Shown here piece by piece: positions 56,018-64,000 of a DNA stretch of 64,000 nucleotides (the stretch's first letter is position 1; the number at the start of each line of letters is the position of its first letter). The notes beneath the pieces were generated by a model, which saw only the letters and a list, made by a program, of their open reading frames with translations, searched no databases and was not told where the DNA came from. The stretch comes from Parasutterella muris (GTDB lineage: Bacteria; Pseudomonadota; Gammaproteobacteria; Burkholderiales; Burkholderiaceae_F). The position numbers were made by a program, and so were the translations under genes. The stretch is taken from assembly GCF_009767915.1 (NCBI RefSeq), contig NZ_WSRP01000006.1:26869-90868 (forward strand). Reading direction: 5' to 3'.

Positions 56018-56611
56018 TCAGTCCATAGACGAGTATTTGACATGCAGGCGAAGGACCGCTTCTTTTAGCTCTTTAGTGGAAAAAACATTTTCGATAATGT
56101 CATCAGCAGATTTAAGCCGTTCAGTCCTCGAGGCCTGAGCATTAATAATTGACATGACTTCTTCACGGGGGAAGCCGTTTCTCTTCATAACGCGGGTGAT
56201 TTGAACATCTTTGGGAGTGTCAACGACGAGAAGCCGGCTGATACGCTGCTTCCAAAAAGAATTCTCTGTTAACAGCGGCACACTGATGATGCAGTAGCGG
56301 CCTTTTGCTTCGCTGAGCTGCCTGAGGCATTCTTTTTGAATAATCGGATGGAGGATCGACTCGAGTTTTTTTCTCTGCATCGGATCTCTGAAGACTAAAT
56401 CTCTCATGAATTTGCGATCCATTGACCCGTCGGGCGAGATAGCGTCATTTCCGAAAGCTAGTCGAACCGCATCGATCGCGATGCCGCCGGGAGCGGTCAC
56501 CGCGCGAGAGACGCAGTCAGCGTCGACTACGGTAACACCGAGGGCAGAGAATTCGTCCGAGACAGTTGTTTTACCGCTGCCGATTCCTCCGGTTAATCCG
56601 ATAATTCTCAT
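56018..56611 (-). CDS. coaE: Dephospho-CoA kinase
   Basis: CoaE phosphorylates dephospho-CoA in the last step of coenzyme A synthesis. The 197 residues start with the P-loop LTGGIGSGKTTVSDEF (6-21), followed by VVDADCVSRAV and the SVPLLTEN segment, with the usual C-terminal helix. It lies 5 bases after the substrate-binding protein gene on the same strand. coaE-zapD-yacG is a standard order, though pilD/pilC, often present in betaproteobacteria, are absent. Confidence 0.95.
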   Translation of the reverse strand: MRIIGLTGGIGSGKTTVSDEFSALGVTVVDADCVSRAVTAPGGIAIDAVRLAFGNDAISPDGSMDRKFMRDLVFRDPMQRKKLESILHPIIQKECLRQLSEAKGRYCIISVPLLTENSFWKQRISRLLVVDTPKDVQITRVMKRNGFPREEVMSIINAQASRTERLKSADDIIENVFSTKELKEAVLRLHVKYSSMD

Positions 56612-56616
56612 AGCTT

Positions 56617-57615
56617 TTATTTCTGAAGAACGTTATTGATCCATTTTTCCGTTAATTCGCCGCGATGCTGTCCTTTCCATGCAAGCGGAATATCCAGCAC
56701 TTTGATGTTGGATAAATTGAGCACAGGATCGTCCGCAGCTACATCGGTACGGGTTGGGGCGTATTGGATTTTATTCTTCAGAATGAAATGCGCAAACTTT
56801 GGGCTGGAAGCCCATTCCATAAAAGCTTCTGCTTCTTTTTTATTTTTTGCGCCCTTAACGACAGCAACGGTTTCGATGCCAACCGTAACGCCTTCTTTCG
56901 GATAGCTGATGGAGACCGGGTAGCCGAGCTGTTTTATATCCAAAGCGTCGGGAAGGTAGACGATCGCCGCAGCAGCAAGGCCTTCTCCCACGCGCATTGC
57001 CGGCCAAGCTCCGCTTTTGGTATACATCTGAACGTTTTTATGAAGCTGCTTTTGGTAATCAATCGAGCCTTTATCTCCAAAAGCCATTTCAAGCGAAAAT
57101 AGGCGTTCGGTTGCGGTTCCGGATGTACGGGCATCGGCAAGAATAATTCCGTTTTTGTATTCCGGTTTAAGCAGATCGAGCCAAGAAGAGGGCGCTTTTA
57201 ATTTCTGCTTTTCCAAAAACTTGTTATTGGTAATAAAGGCAAGCGGCATGATGCCGACACCGGTCCAATAGCCGTCCGGATCTAAAAACTGCGACGGAAT
57301 CTTATCCGCATTTTTGGGGCGATAGACGCTAAGAAGGTTGTCCTGTTTTGCGGCTTCCAAAAAGTCAGCGGGACCGCCGAGGACAGCATCGACCTGAGGA
57401 TTTTTTCTTTCCGCTTTCAGCCGCGTGAGGACTTCTCCGGCGGAAAGCCTCAGGTAATTTACTTTGATGCCGGTATCTTTAGAGAACTGCGCTAACACTT
57501 GTGTCGCATATTTTTCCGGCATAGAGGCGTAGAGGTTCAATTCTGCGGCAGTCAAATTTGACGAGAGGCCGGAGAAAAGCAAGGCTTGGGTTAGGAGGAG
57601 GCGCTTTAGAAGCAT
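56617..57615 (-). CDS. ABC transporter substrate-binding protein (Fe3+/AEP type), orphan
   Basis: The 332-residue protein has a signal peptide (about 1-23, ending LTAA) and a periplasmic type 2 binding fold like FbpA/FutA/PhnS proteins: LNLYASMPEKYATQVLAQFSKDTGIKVN at the start, WTGVGIMPLAFITNN and NGIILADARTSGTATE in the middle. It lacks neighbouring permease or ATPase genes; coaE follows 5 bases later. Substrate could be ferric iron, a phosphonate or another small anion; this cannot be told. It borders the accessory segment. Confidence 0.85.
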   Translation of the reverse strand: MLLKRLLLTQALLFSGLSSNLTAAELNLYASMPEKYATQVLAQFSKDTGIKVNYLRLSAGEVLTRLKAERKNPQVDAVLGGPADFLEAAKQDNLLSVYRPKNADKIPSQFLDPDGYWTGVGIMPLAFITNNKFLEKQKLKAPSSWLDLLKPEYKNGIILADARTSGTATERLFSLEMAFGDKGSIDYQKQLHKNVQMYTKSGAWPAMRVGEGLAAAAIVYLPDALDIKQLGYPVSISYPKEGVTVGIETVAVVKGAKNKKEAEAFMEWASSPKFAHFILKNKIQYAPTRTDVAADDPVLNLSNIKVLDIPLAWKGQHRGELTEKWINNVLQK

Positions 57616-57741
57616 TTTTTTGGTCTCGAATTAGAAGAGGTTATAGTTTGCCATCCAAATGCCGAAAAATTGGGGGAAGCGTCAAAGATTTCACTCAGGG
57701 CGGGCAGAACCTTCATTTCCTCGAAAGTGCTCTATGTTTAG

Positions 57742-57775
57742 TGCATGTCAGCCGGTCCTAAGCGAATGACATGCA
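57742..57775. repeat. Inverted repeat at the edge of the accessory segment
   Basis: Perfect 9-bp inverted arms (tgcatgtca / tgacatgca) flank a 16-base loop, 14 bases after the stop of the large restriction-modification gene. No T run follows on the minus strand. It could be a transcript-end hairpin or a boundary mark. The rest of the 173-base gap holds no gene. Confidence 0.5.
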
Positions 57776-57788
57776 GTCTCTCCGAAAC

Positions 57789-60700
57789 TCAATCGCCTTC
57801 TATGTCCAGCGGGTGTATTTCCAACGACGGAAGGTTTTTGACGATCTTCATTGTCTCCACGCTTACGGTAATCACCTTAAGGAACAAATCGTACGGATAT
57901 GTGGAGTCCCCCATTTCTTCTCCGTACTTATTAAAGTCATTGACAATTCCGCTGTCCTTATCAACTTTGACGCAGCACCTTTCAACGATCCAGTCCAGAG
58001 CGCTCTTCTTGTTGACTACGTACTCCTGAGTTCCCAGCGGAATATTTTCTATCGTGATGTCAGAGTTGTAGATCAGTCGAGTTTTATCCTTAGCCGCGTT
58101 GCCGGTTTTACCCTTAATCTTGCCCCATTTCATTTGTGTTACATGGAACGAAGCACTCGGTTTCATTTGAATGTTAACGCCTGAGTAACGAGGCTGCTTT
58201 TCAAAATTCACATGCAGGTCAGCTAACTTTCTGCCCGCTTCACTGAATGCTTTGAACTGTTCAAATGTGGCAACCCGCGGAATTCTCGGAAGCTCCTTAC
58301 TCAGATTATTTGCATACTTTGTCCGGTAATCCGGGCTATGCAAAATGCCGTAGATGTAATAGAAGAGGTCATCCTTCGAAATTGTGTTCTCCGGATAAGC
58401 TTCCTGAAAATGTTCCAGTGCTTCATCAGTAATTGCGTCTTCTTTGATGAAGTCTCCGGAAGCAGCGGTTTCAGAGTTTTCTTCAGTTGATTTAAATAAA
58501 TCCGGTTCTTCTTTCTTTGAGTTGTCAGTAGTGTTATAGATGAAGCGAGGGAAGCATTGAGAATCGCCGTTGAAATGGAGATCGGCAATTTGATTGGTCA
58601 TCAACGCAATGAATCCATCAGTAGCCCTAGCTCCTTGGTTTATGCAAATAACAAGGTTTTCCGCAGATGTGGTAGGGAAAAGTTTAGACATCTGATAAAC
58701 ACAGTTATTCCAATAACGATCAAAGTAAAGCCACTGTCGGTTAAACGGACGATAAAAAGATGGATATTGTTTTTCTTTTGAAAATAGTTGGCTATATTTT
58801 CCTTTTAACACATCTCTTTTTTGAGGTCGATCCCATTTAATATAGTGAGGATCGGAGGATGGGATAAAATCTTCCCCCTCCTTTAAACGTCTGTCGACTT
58901 CTGCGTTGTAGTGGTTTATTAAATTCGCTATGTTTTGCGCTAGAGTGTCACAGGAAGAGTTATAGGACCAAGCATCTCTGCTTGTGACAATCCCCAACGA
59001 AAAATTCTTAAAAATAGAGAGTTCTTCTGTCTTTTTTCCATCTAATCTCATGAAACAAGAGTAAGAATCATCTCTCTGGTTTATCCAATCACCATGTTTA
59101 TCCGGATAGATTCTCTGCCATTTAATCTGAGAAATTGACTTGGCTTTACCTATTTGTGCAAGTTTCTCCTCTCTGGTTAGGTAGTCATCAACGGCATGGA
59201 AATAAATCTTGCCTTTTTCAGGATCATCCGGATTCTTGACAAGAAGAACTATTGCAACGGGAGCGCGACTTCCCTCACCAAAAATGTTGTCTTTTTCTTT
59301 ACGGCGTTGCTCGCCTTGAGTTCTGGCATTTCCCTTCAAATGGAAAATATAGATTGAATTGAACTCCTCAGCCATGCATTTACGCATGCCATCTGCACTG
59401 TTAGATTCAATCCAACCAGCATTGGTCACAAAACCGATGACTCCTTTATCTTTAATACGGTCGGATGCCCAGCGGTAAGCGCGGATATAAGAATCAAAAA
59501 GTTTTCCTTTCAATGTGGAATTTGTTCTTGATACATAGGTAGCAGTTAACCTTTTATCGAGCTTTTCATAGTGTTCATTAGCATTATCATCGTTCTGACT
59601 ATCTTGCCCAACCGAATAAGGAGGATTGCCAATAATTACTCGAATATCCAACTCATTCGTCTTAGCTAAGCGGGCGTTATTTTCGGATAATGACGTACTG
59701 AAAAAGCTTTTAGGATCGTGATCGGCAAAAGTATCCGTCCAAATCATCACGGGGTTGGGCTCATATTCAAGATTTGGTACTAATTCATGCAGCGTACTTT
59801 CCAAGTTCATTGAAGCTACGTAATAAGCGAGAGGGACAATCTCGTTGGCATGAATGTCATTTTTGAATTTCTCATTGAGCTTATCTTTTGGAATCAATCC
59901 GCTTTGCATGAGTCTTGTCAGAAATGTCCCGGTTCCTGTGAAGGGATCAAGGATGTGAACATCAGGAGCGTCAATGGTTGTTCCAAACTCTTTCTTGAGA
60001 ATGTCTGCAACAGAATTATTGATAAAGTCCACTACCGGGACAGGCGTGTAGACAATGCCGAGCTTATCTCGTAGCTTTGGGAAAGCAGTTTTGAAAAACT
60101 TGTCAAAGAGTTCTAGGATTACTGTTTGCCTACCTTCAGAAGTTTTGATGTTCTTGGCTCGAAGTTTGACGGAGTTATAGAAGCCCTCTAATAGCTTCGT
60201 TGCTGATTTCATGCCCTCCTTATCAAGTGATTCCAGCATCGTGCTCATCGCTTTTGAAAGAGGATTTTTCTCCGTGAATGGGAATTTGGAGAAGAGTGCG
60301 TCCATCACGGGTTTCGTGACGATGTGCTGGCCCAGCATGTCGAGAATTTCCTCGCGTGAAAGTTCGCCGTTCAGAGTGTTTTTTAGTTCCTTAGAGAACT
60401 CATCGAATTTCTTTCGAGATGCTTCGTTTGCCGGATCATCTAAAACGGATTTGATGTGCTTGACCTGCTCTTCGCAAATCCTGCCGACATCTTCGGCCCA
60501 ATCGCTCCATTCTTTTCGGTTCCCGACTTTCTTTACGATTCTCGCTCTGATATCTTCTTCCAATATGGAATCTCTTCCGAATGGCAGAGCAAGCTGTGAG
60601 TTCGGAACATCATTTCCGCCACGAGGTGGCTTTCTTCTTTTTGGCTTATTCTTGCCATCTCCGCCGCCTGAGGAGCTTTGTCTTGTGAACTTTTTATCCG

Positions 60701-62794
60701 TAAGGCAAATAACCTCGAGTTTTTCAGAATTGACGGTTTTCAGCTGTCCGTCAACCATGGATCCGAAATCCTCGTCAATTGACTTCAAGGCCCTCAAAAC
60801 CTGCCAAACCGTCTCGAAGTCCTTATTGTTATCTAATACGGAATCAGCTGGAATTCCCGCGGGTGTAACAATTGGAATAATGACGTAGCCGCGCTCCTTC
60901 TTCGTATTCTTGGAAGTACGCATGACCCGTCCGACAGTCTGGACAACGTCAACCATCGACTTGCGAGGCGATAAGAAAAGCACGGCGTCTAACGAAGGAA
61001 CATCGACGCCCTCAGAAAGACAGCGAACATTAAATAGAATTTTGCAGCGCCCTTCCTCCGTGTCAGCACGAAGCCACTCCAGACGATTGGCTTTTTCTGT
61101 TGCATCCATCGATCCATCAATGTGGCGTGTATCGCAAATGAGACCGTTCTGTTCATTAAAGAAAGCTTCATCCAAGGACTTGGTTTCTTTACGGAGTTTG
61201 TCTTTGAATCGCTCAATTGTGTTTTGGAATTCAGCCGTAAATTGTTTGGAAGAAACTTTGTCGTATTTGTCGGAAGGATTGATAACCTGTGCAAAACCAA
61301 CTGCGCGTTTCATCGGCTGAAGGTCATCTCCCAATGATATTTCGCCTTGTAGGTCTCTCTTTGATAAAGCTCTCCAGCAGCCGATGACTTTTGCAGCGTT
61401 CGATACAGAGAGACCTCCCTGAGCTCCGAGAGCTAAATCATCTGGATCGTTCTTATCTCCAATCATGGATTCGTTGACCGTCAGAACAATAACCTTGTAG
61501 TCAACCAGGCTTCCGAGTCTGACCGCTTGTGTGAAGTTAATCGAGTGGAAGGTTTCTCCATAAACGTCTTTATCGTCCATGGAGTAGAGGACAATGTCGC
61601 CTTCCTCGTTTTGCTTTTTCGCATTACTGCCGTAAATTTTCGGCGTTGCCGTCATGTAGAGGCGCTTTTTCGCTTTGACGTAGTCATTGTTGTGAATGCG
61701 TGTGAAGACAGCCTCTTTCTCGTCTGTGAAGTGGCCGCCTGCGGTTCTGTGAGCTTCATCACAAACCACTAAATCAAACTCTTTGACAGCGTCGGTCGAT
61801 AAATTCTGCGCCTGATGAATAACATCGATGGACTGGTAGGTAGAGAAGATGACCGTCATCGCATTCTTATTTTCCAAGGCTTTTGTAACTTCTTTCCCTA
61901 ATGTCATGGCGTCGGTCGTAGCCGGATAAGAAAGTTCGCTTCCGACTGTCAAAGATTCCAGATCCTCCAGATCGGCTTTGCCAGTGGAAGAATCAGAACA
62001 AACCGCAAAAGCCTTGACGGGATAAATGCATTGCTGCTTCCAGTCCGTAAGCGTCTGCGAAAGAAGAGAAAGTGATGGCACTAAGAACAGGACTAATTTT
62101 CCTTTTCCGACTTGTTTCTCTGCAATCTTCAAAGAAGTGTAGGTTTTACCGGTACCGCAGGCCATGATCAGTTTCCCGCGGTCGGCTTTTTTAAAGCCGC
62201 TGATAACTTGTTTGATTGCCTCTTCCTGATAGTCGCGAGGGGTACGCTTTGCTACTTCCTTTAATTCGCCTCTCTGATAAGCGTCCCAGTCGACGGTAGA
62301 ACTTGCTAAAGTTTCTCGTGTGATCAGAGTGACCGGAGGAACTTGCCTGTCAAGTTCTTCTCTGACGTTATCGCTCCAGTTTTCATTGGTTGCGACTAAG
62401 AAGCGTCTTGTAAAGAACGGTTTACTGGACGAAGCAAGGAATGAGTCGACGCCGCCTTTAGGTACTGTGGCTTTTTTGTCGTAGAACTTGCACTGAATTG
62501 CCGTAAATCTGTTGTCATCGGCGTTAACTCCGACCAGGTCTATGCCGATGTCGCGAGAGGAGGATACTAATTCCGGGTGCTTCTGACTCCAATCTTTATA
62601 AGTTAAGACCTCAGAAAATAAGTCTCGGTACGTCGGTTCTTTTGTGAGCCAGTCTCGGATAAGCGTTTCAAACCGCGTTCCTTTATCGCGTTTAATGTCG
62701 GATGAGGTGTTCTCGAGATTATAAAGTAAACGGTCTAGCGAGAGAGAATTGGGGGGGTATACATATTTACTGCTTGAACTTTATTTTCTGCCAT
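57789..62794 (-). CDS. Type ISP-like restriction-modification protein (nuclease-helicase-methyltransferase), frameshifted at a poly-C tract
   Basis: Reading from the ATG at 62794 gives MAENKVQAVNMYTPP and then a stop at 62735-62737 after 19 residues. A C7 run (62751-62757) covers codons 13-15; one extra C gives a continuous frame of 1668 residues (5007 bases). In this joined protein residues about 40-165 are an Mrr-like PD-(D/E)xK nuclease (GIDLVG with Asp86, and QCK 101-103), about 185-650 a superfamily 2 helicase (GTGKT 214-218, DEAH 346-349, QTVGRVMR 619-626), about 900-1200 an N6-adenine methyltransferase (DPFTGTG 950-956, NPPY 1057-1060), and the rest probably the target-recognition part. 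This is the Type ISP (LlaGI-like) order in one chain. As read, the first in-frame ATG for the long frame is at 62165 in the Walker A motif, so no nuclease would be made. Phase variation or an indel error are both possible. Confidence 0.88.
62751..62757 (-). repeat. Homopolymer tract (C7 on the coding strand) at the frameshift
   Basis: Seven G on the plus strand lie at codons 13-15 of the restriction-modification gene. Seven gives an early stop; eight would restore the long frame. Such tracts are known slipped-strand switching sites in restriction-modification genes of other bacteria. The tract is short, so an ordinary mutation or a sequencing error is also possible. Confidence 0.8.
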
Positions 62795-62807
62795 TTTATA
62801 TAAAAAG

Positions 62808-62835
62808 GGGCCTTTTTACCAGGTTAAAAAGGCCC
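62808..62835. terminator. 10-bp inverted repeat upstream of the restriction-modification gene
   Basis: Perfect arms gggccttttt / aaaaaggccc with an 8-base loop. On the minus strand it lies 138 bases after the GIY-YIG gene stop and is followed by cccctttttatat, so it can end that transcript. It is only 13 bases before the ATG of the restriction-modification gene, which leaves little room for a promoter and might instead act on that gene's leader. Confidence 0.65.
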
Positions 62836-62972
62836 TTGACCACTCTGATTTGGAGAAAGTATTTTAAAGCATGAAGAATGCGTTCTTTCCCATCGTTTAA
62901 ACGACTCAATCTTTATAAACAACACATCCCGGGGCGGTCGCGCCGACTCATTAACTACCTCAGGAAAAGAGT

Positions 62973-63692
62973 CTATACATTCAGTCTTTTTCTAATATCC
63001 ACTAAAGTTTCACCGTTGTAGGCAAAGTACAATCCGCCTTGTATGGCTTTTACTTTCATTAAGTATTTGCCAAGGCCGCTTAGTGAATACGTCTTGCCTT
63101 CAAAAGAAACCTTGTTCTTTTTATCAAGAGTTGTACAGGTGATTTTGGCGTCCTTAACAAATGTCAGCGTAGTGCCTACAGGAATGCCAAGGAGTTCAAA
63201 CGTCAAATTGCCTTTCTTAGGCGGCGTTGTTTTGGATGGGGTAGATTCCGGAGCGCCCTCGTTGTCAATCGGATAGCGAATCAACTGAGCTTCACTGCCG
63301 TTGATTTGAGCGATTGCAGATAGGACTTCGTAGGCCTTCTTGGCATCCATTCCGTAAAATTCGCGGTTCTTAGCGTGGCGTAAGGTCGGATCAAGCGTAT
63401 CAATCAGTCTATGCAGTTCCTTATCTCTCAAACGTTTCTTAACCTTGTAGGCTGCATAACAGTGAAAAGGATCGGGAAGGGCACTGTTTCTATTAAGACT
63501 CTTTAATCTTTTCTCTACGTCATCCGCGTAACCAATTTTGACCATGTCCGGAAAGGCAGGATTGACAAGAATATAGATTGAACCCGCGAATTGTTCTTTC
63601 TTTTCGCCTCCACAGGTGTAACCACGCTTTTTCAATTCATCTTCGATGAGGTTAATTAAAGCTTCGTCCAAACATTGAGATAAAGTACTCAT
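62973..63692 (-). CDS. GIY-YIG (T5orf172-like) domain protein with a RAMA-like C-terminal domain
   Basis: The 239-residue protein has a GIY-YIG-type nuclease domain at about 36-130 (GSIYILVNP, then VKIGYADDVEKRLKSLN, with His94 and the NREFYG glutamate), as in the T5orf172/MUG113 group. A Thr/Pro/Lys linker (about 148-160) leads to a C-terminal domain (about 161-239: FELLGIPVGTTLTFV, KVSFEGKTYSLSGLGKYL, YFAYNGETLVDIR) of the type found beside adenine methylases (RAMA). It has a good ribosome site (aaggaa) at 63692. It lies just upstream of the restriction-modification gene and may be part of the same defence set; its function is not known. Confidence 0.8.
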   Translation of the reverse strand: MSTLSQCLDEALINLIEDELKKRGYTCGGEKKEQFAGSIYILVNPAFPDMVKIGYADDVEKRLKSLNRNSALPDPFHCYAAYKVKKRLRDKELHRLIDTLDPTLRHAKNREFYGMDAKKAYEVLSAIAQINGSEAQLIRYPIDNEGAPESTPSKTTPPKKGNLTFELLGIPVGTTLTFVKDAKITCTTLDKKNKVSFEGKTYSLSGLGKYLMKVKAIQGGLYFAYNGETLVDIRKRLNV

Positions 63693-63912
63693 TTCAATTC
63701 CTTTGCGATAGAGGCGGTAATCTCAATCTTGCCGCTGCCGGCGTGATGGATTAAAAATTATTTGCAGTTGTTGTTGTGAGATTGTAAATCGATGAGTTTA
63801 CCCGTCGCTTGATCAACTCTTGTAAAACTGCCTGTCGTTTTTCATTGACGAGGCATTTACGACCTGAATTCCCAAAAACTAGATCATAAATATTACTAGT
63901 AGTTACACACAG

Positions 63913-63945
63913 TGCCCAAATTGCCCGTAAACCGGGCATTGGGCA
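63913..63945. repeat. Imperfect long hairpin
   Basis: The sequence tgcccaa-at-tgcccg-taaac-cgggca-ttgggca folds into a 13-bp stem with a two-base bulge. It is followed by ttattttaac on the plus strand, giving a weak terminator-like look, but no plus-strand gene lies upstream. Role unknown. Confidence 0.5.
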
Positions 63946-63964
63946 TTATTTTAACTGATTTAAT

Positions 63965-63984
63965 AGATTATAATTATATAATCT
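63965..63984 (+). promoter_or_regulatory. Perfect 8-bp palindrome before a possible start at the window end
   Basis: The arms agattata and tataatct are separated by four bases (atta), making a 20-base operator-like palindrome that includes a TATAAT word. A ribosome-site-like tggaggg follows at 63989. This looks like an autoregulated promoter, for example of a small HTH regulator, whose gene would begin just outside the window. Confidence 0.5.
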
Positions 63985-64000
63985 ACCTGGAGGGATTCAT

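Larger units (their letters stand above)
63693..64000. other. AT-rich end region without a convincing gene
   Basis: These 308 bases hold the promoter side of the GIY-YIG gene, a hairpin (63913-63945) and a palindrome (63965-63984). A 62-codon minus-strand frame (63751-63939) starts inside the hairpin without a ribosome site and is not accepted. At the very end, tggaggg at 63989-63995 looks like a plus-strand ribosome site, and an ATG may begin at 63999, outside the window. Confidence 0.4.

Noticed and set aside
57771..58184. Plus-strand open frame opposite the end of the restriction-modification gene
   Set aside because: Entirely antisense to a convincing gene with helicase and methyltransferase motifs; no motif of its own.
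63751..63939. 62-codon minus-strand frame in the last 300 bases
   Set aside because: Its ATG lies inside a hairpin stem, there is no ribosome site, and the sequence has no recognisable motif.

Overview
The window comes from a betaproteobacterium of the order Burkholderiales, most likely family Sutterellaceae (Sutterella, Parasutterella or Turicimonas-like gut bacteria). The evidence is the gene order: a dcw cluster running mraZ-rsmH-ftsL-ftsI-murE-murF-mraY-murD-ftsW-murG-murC-ddl-ftsQ-ftsA-ftsZ-lpxC without murB, then dciA (opposite strand), secA, argJ, a DUF815 ATPase, mutT, yacG, zapD and coaE. The rib/nus/thi block and the DcuC-type anaerobic metabolism genes fit as well. The family assignment is inference; no 16S rRNA or tRNA gene was seen.

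Layout. 1-8.4 kb: the end of erpA, then glyA-nrdR-ribD-ribE-ribH-nusB-thiL-pgpA-pncC-CNNM, tightly packed on the plus strand (one-carbon metabolism, NrdR repressor, riboflavin and thiamine cofactors, phospholipid and membrane functions). 8.4-13.2 kb, minus strand: dacB followed by a YqjD/YqjE/YqjK-type envelope module, a beta-carbonic anhydrase and a LysR regulator. 13.4-17.6 kb: groESL behind a sigma-32-like promoter, an MFS exporter and pyrF. 17.6-22.4 kb: a self-contained catabolic cassette with a LysR regulator diverging from a fumarate-lyase-superfamily enzyme, a DcuC C4-dicarboxylate carrier and a secreted SGNH hydrolase. 22.5-28.3 kb, minus strand: small secreted and unknown proteins, dsbD, hemL and an unusual outer-membrane protein joining a PagP lipid A palmitoyltransferase to an OmpW-like barrel. 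28.4-28.7 kb: RNase P RNA. 28.8-48.6 kb: the complete dcw cluster with two consecutive ftsZ genes. 48.6-57.6 kb: dciA, secA, argJ, ATPase, mutT, yacG, zapD, coaE and an orphan ABC substrate-binding protein. 57.7-64 kb: a more AT-rich accessory segment with a very large Type ISP-like restriction-modification gene and a GIY-YIG/RAMA-type protein.

Main points of interest. (1) The restriction-modification gene starts 629 bases upstream of its first long uninterrupted frame. A run of seven C (seven G on the plus strand, 62751-62757) lies at codons 13-15, and the present length puts the start out of frame. Adding one C restores a continuous 1668-residue nuclease-helicase-methyltransferase, so the gene looks phase-variable and in the OFF state, unless this is an indel error. 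(2) Tandem ftsZ genes: the second is a canonical FtsZ with the C-terminal peptide that binds FtsA; the first lacks that peptide. The two share a short linker motif, S-G-L-W-[ST]-[ST]-N. (3) The PagP-OmpW fusion keeps the PagP catalytic His, Asp and Ser. (4) The lyase of the catabolic cassette has Asn where the superfamily has a near-invariant His.
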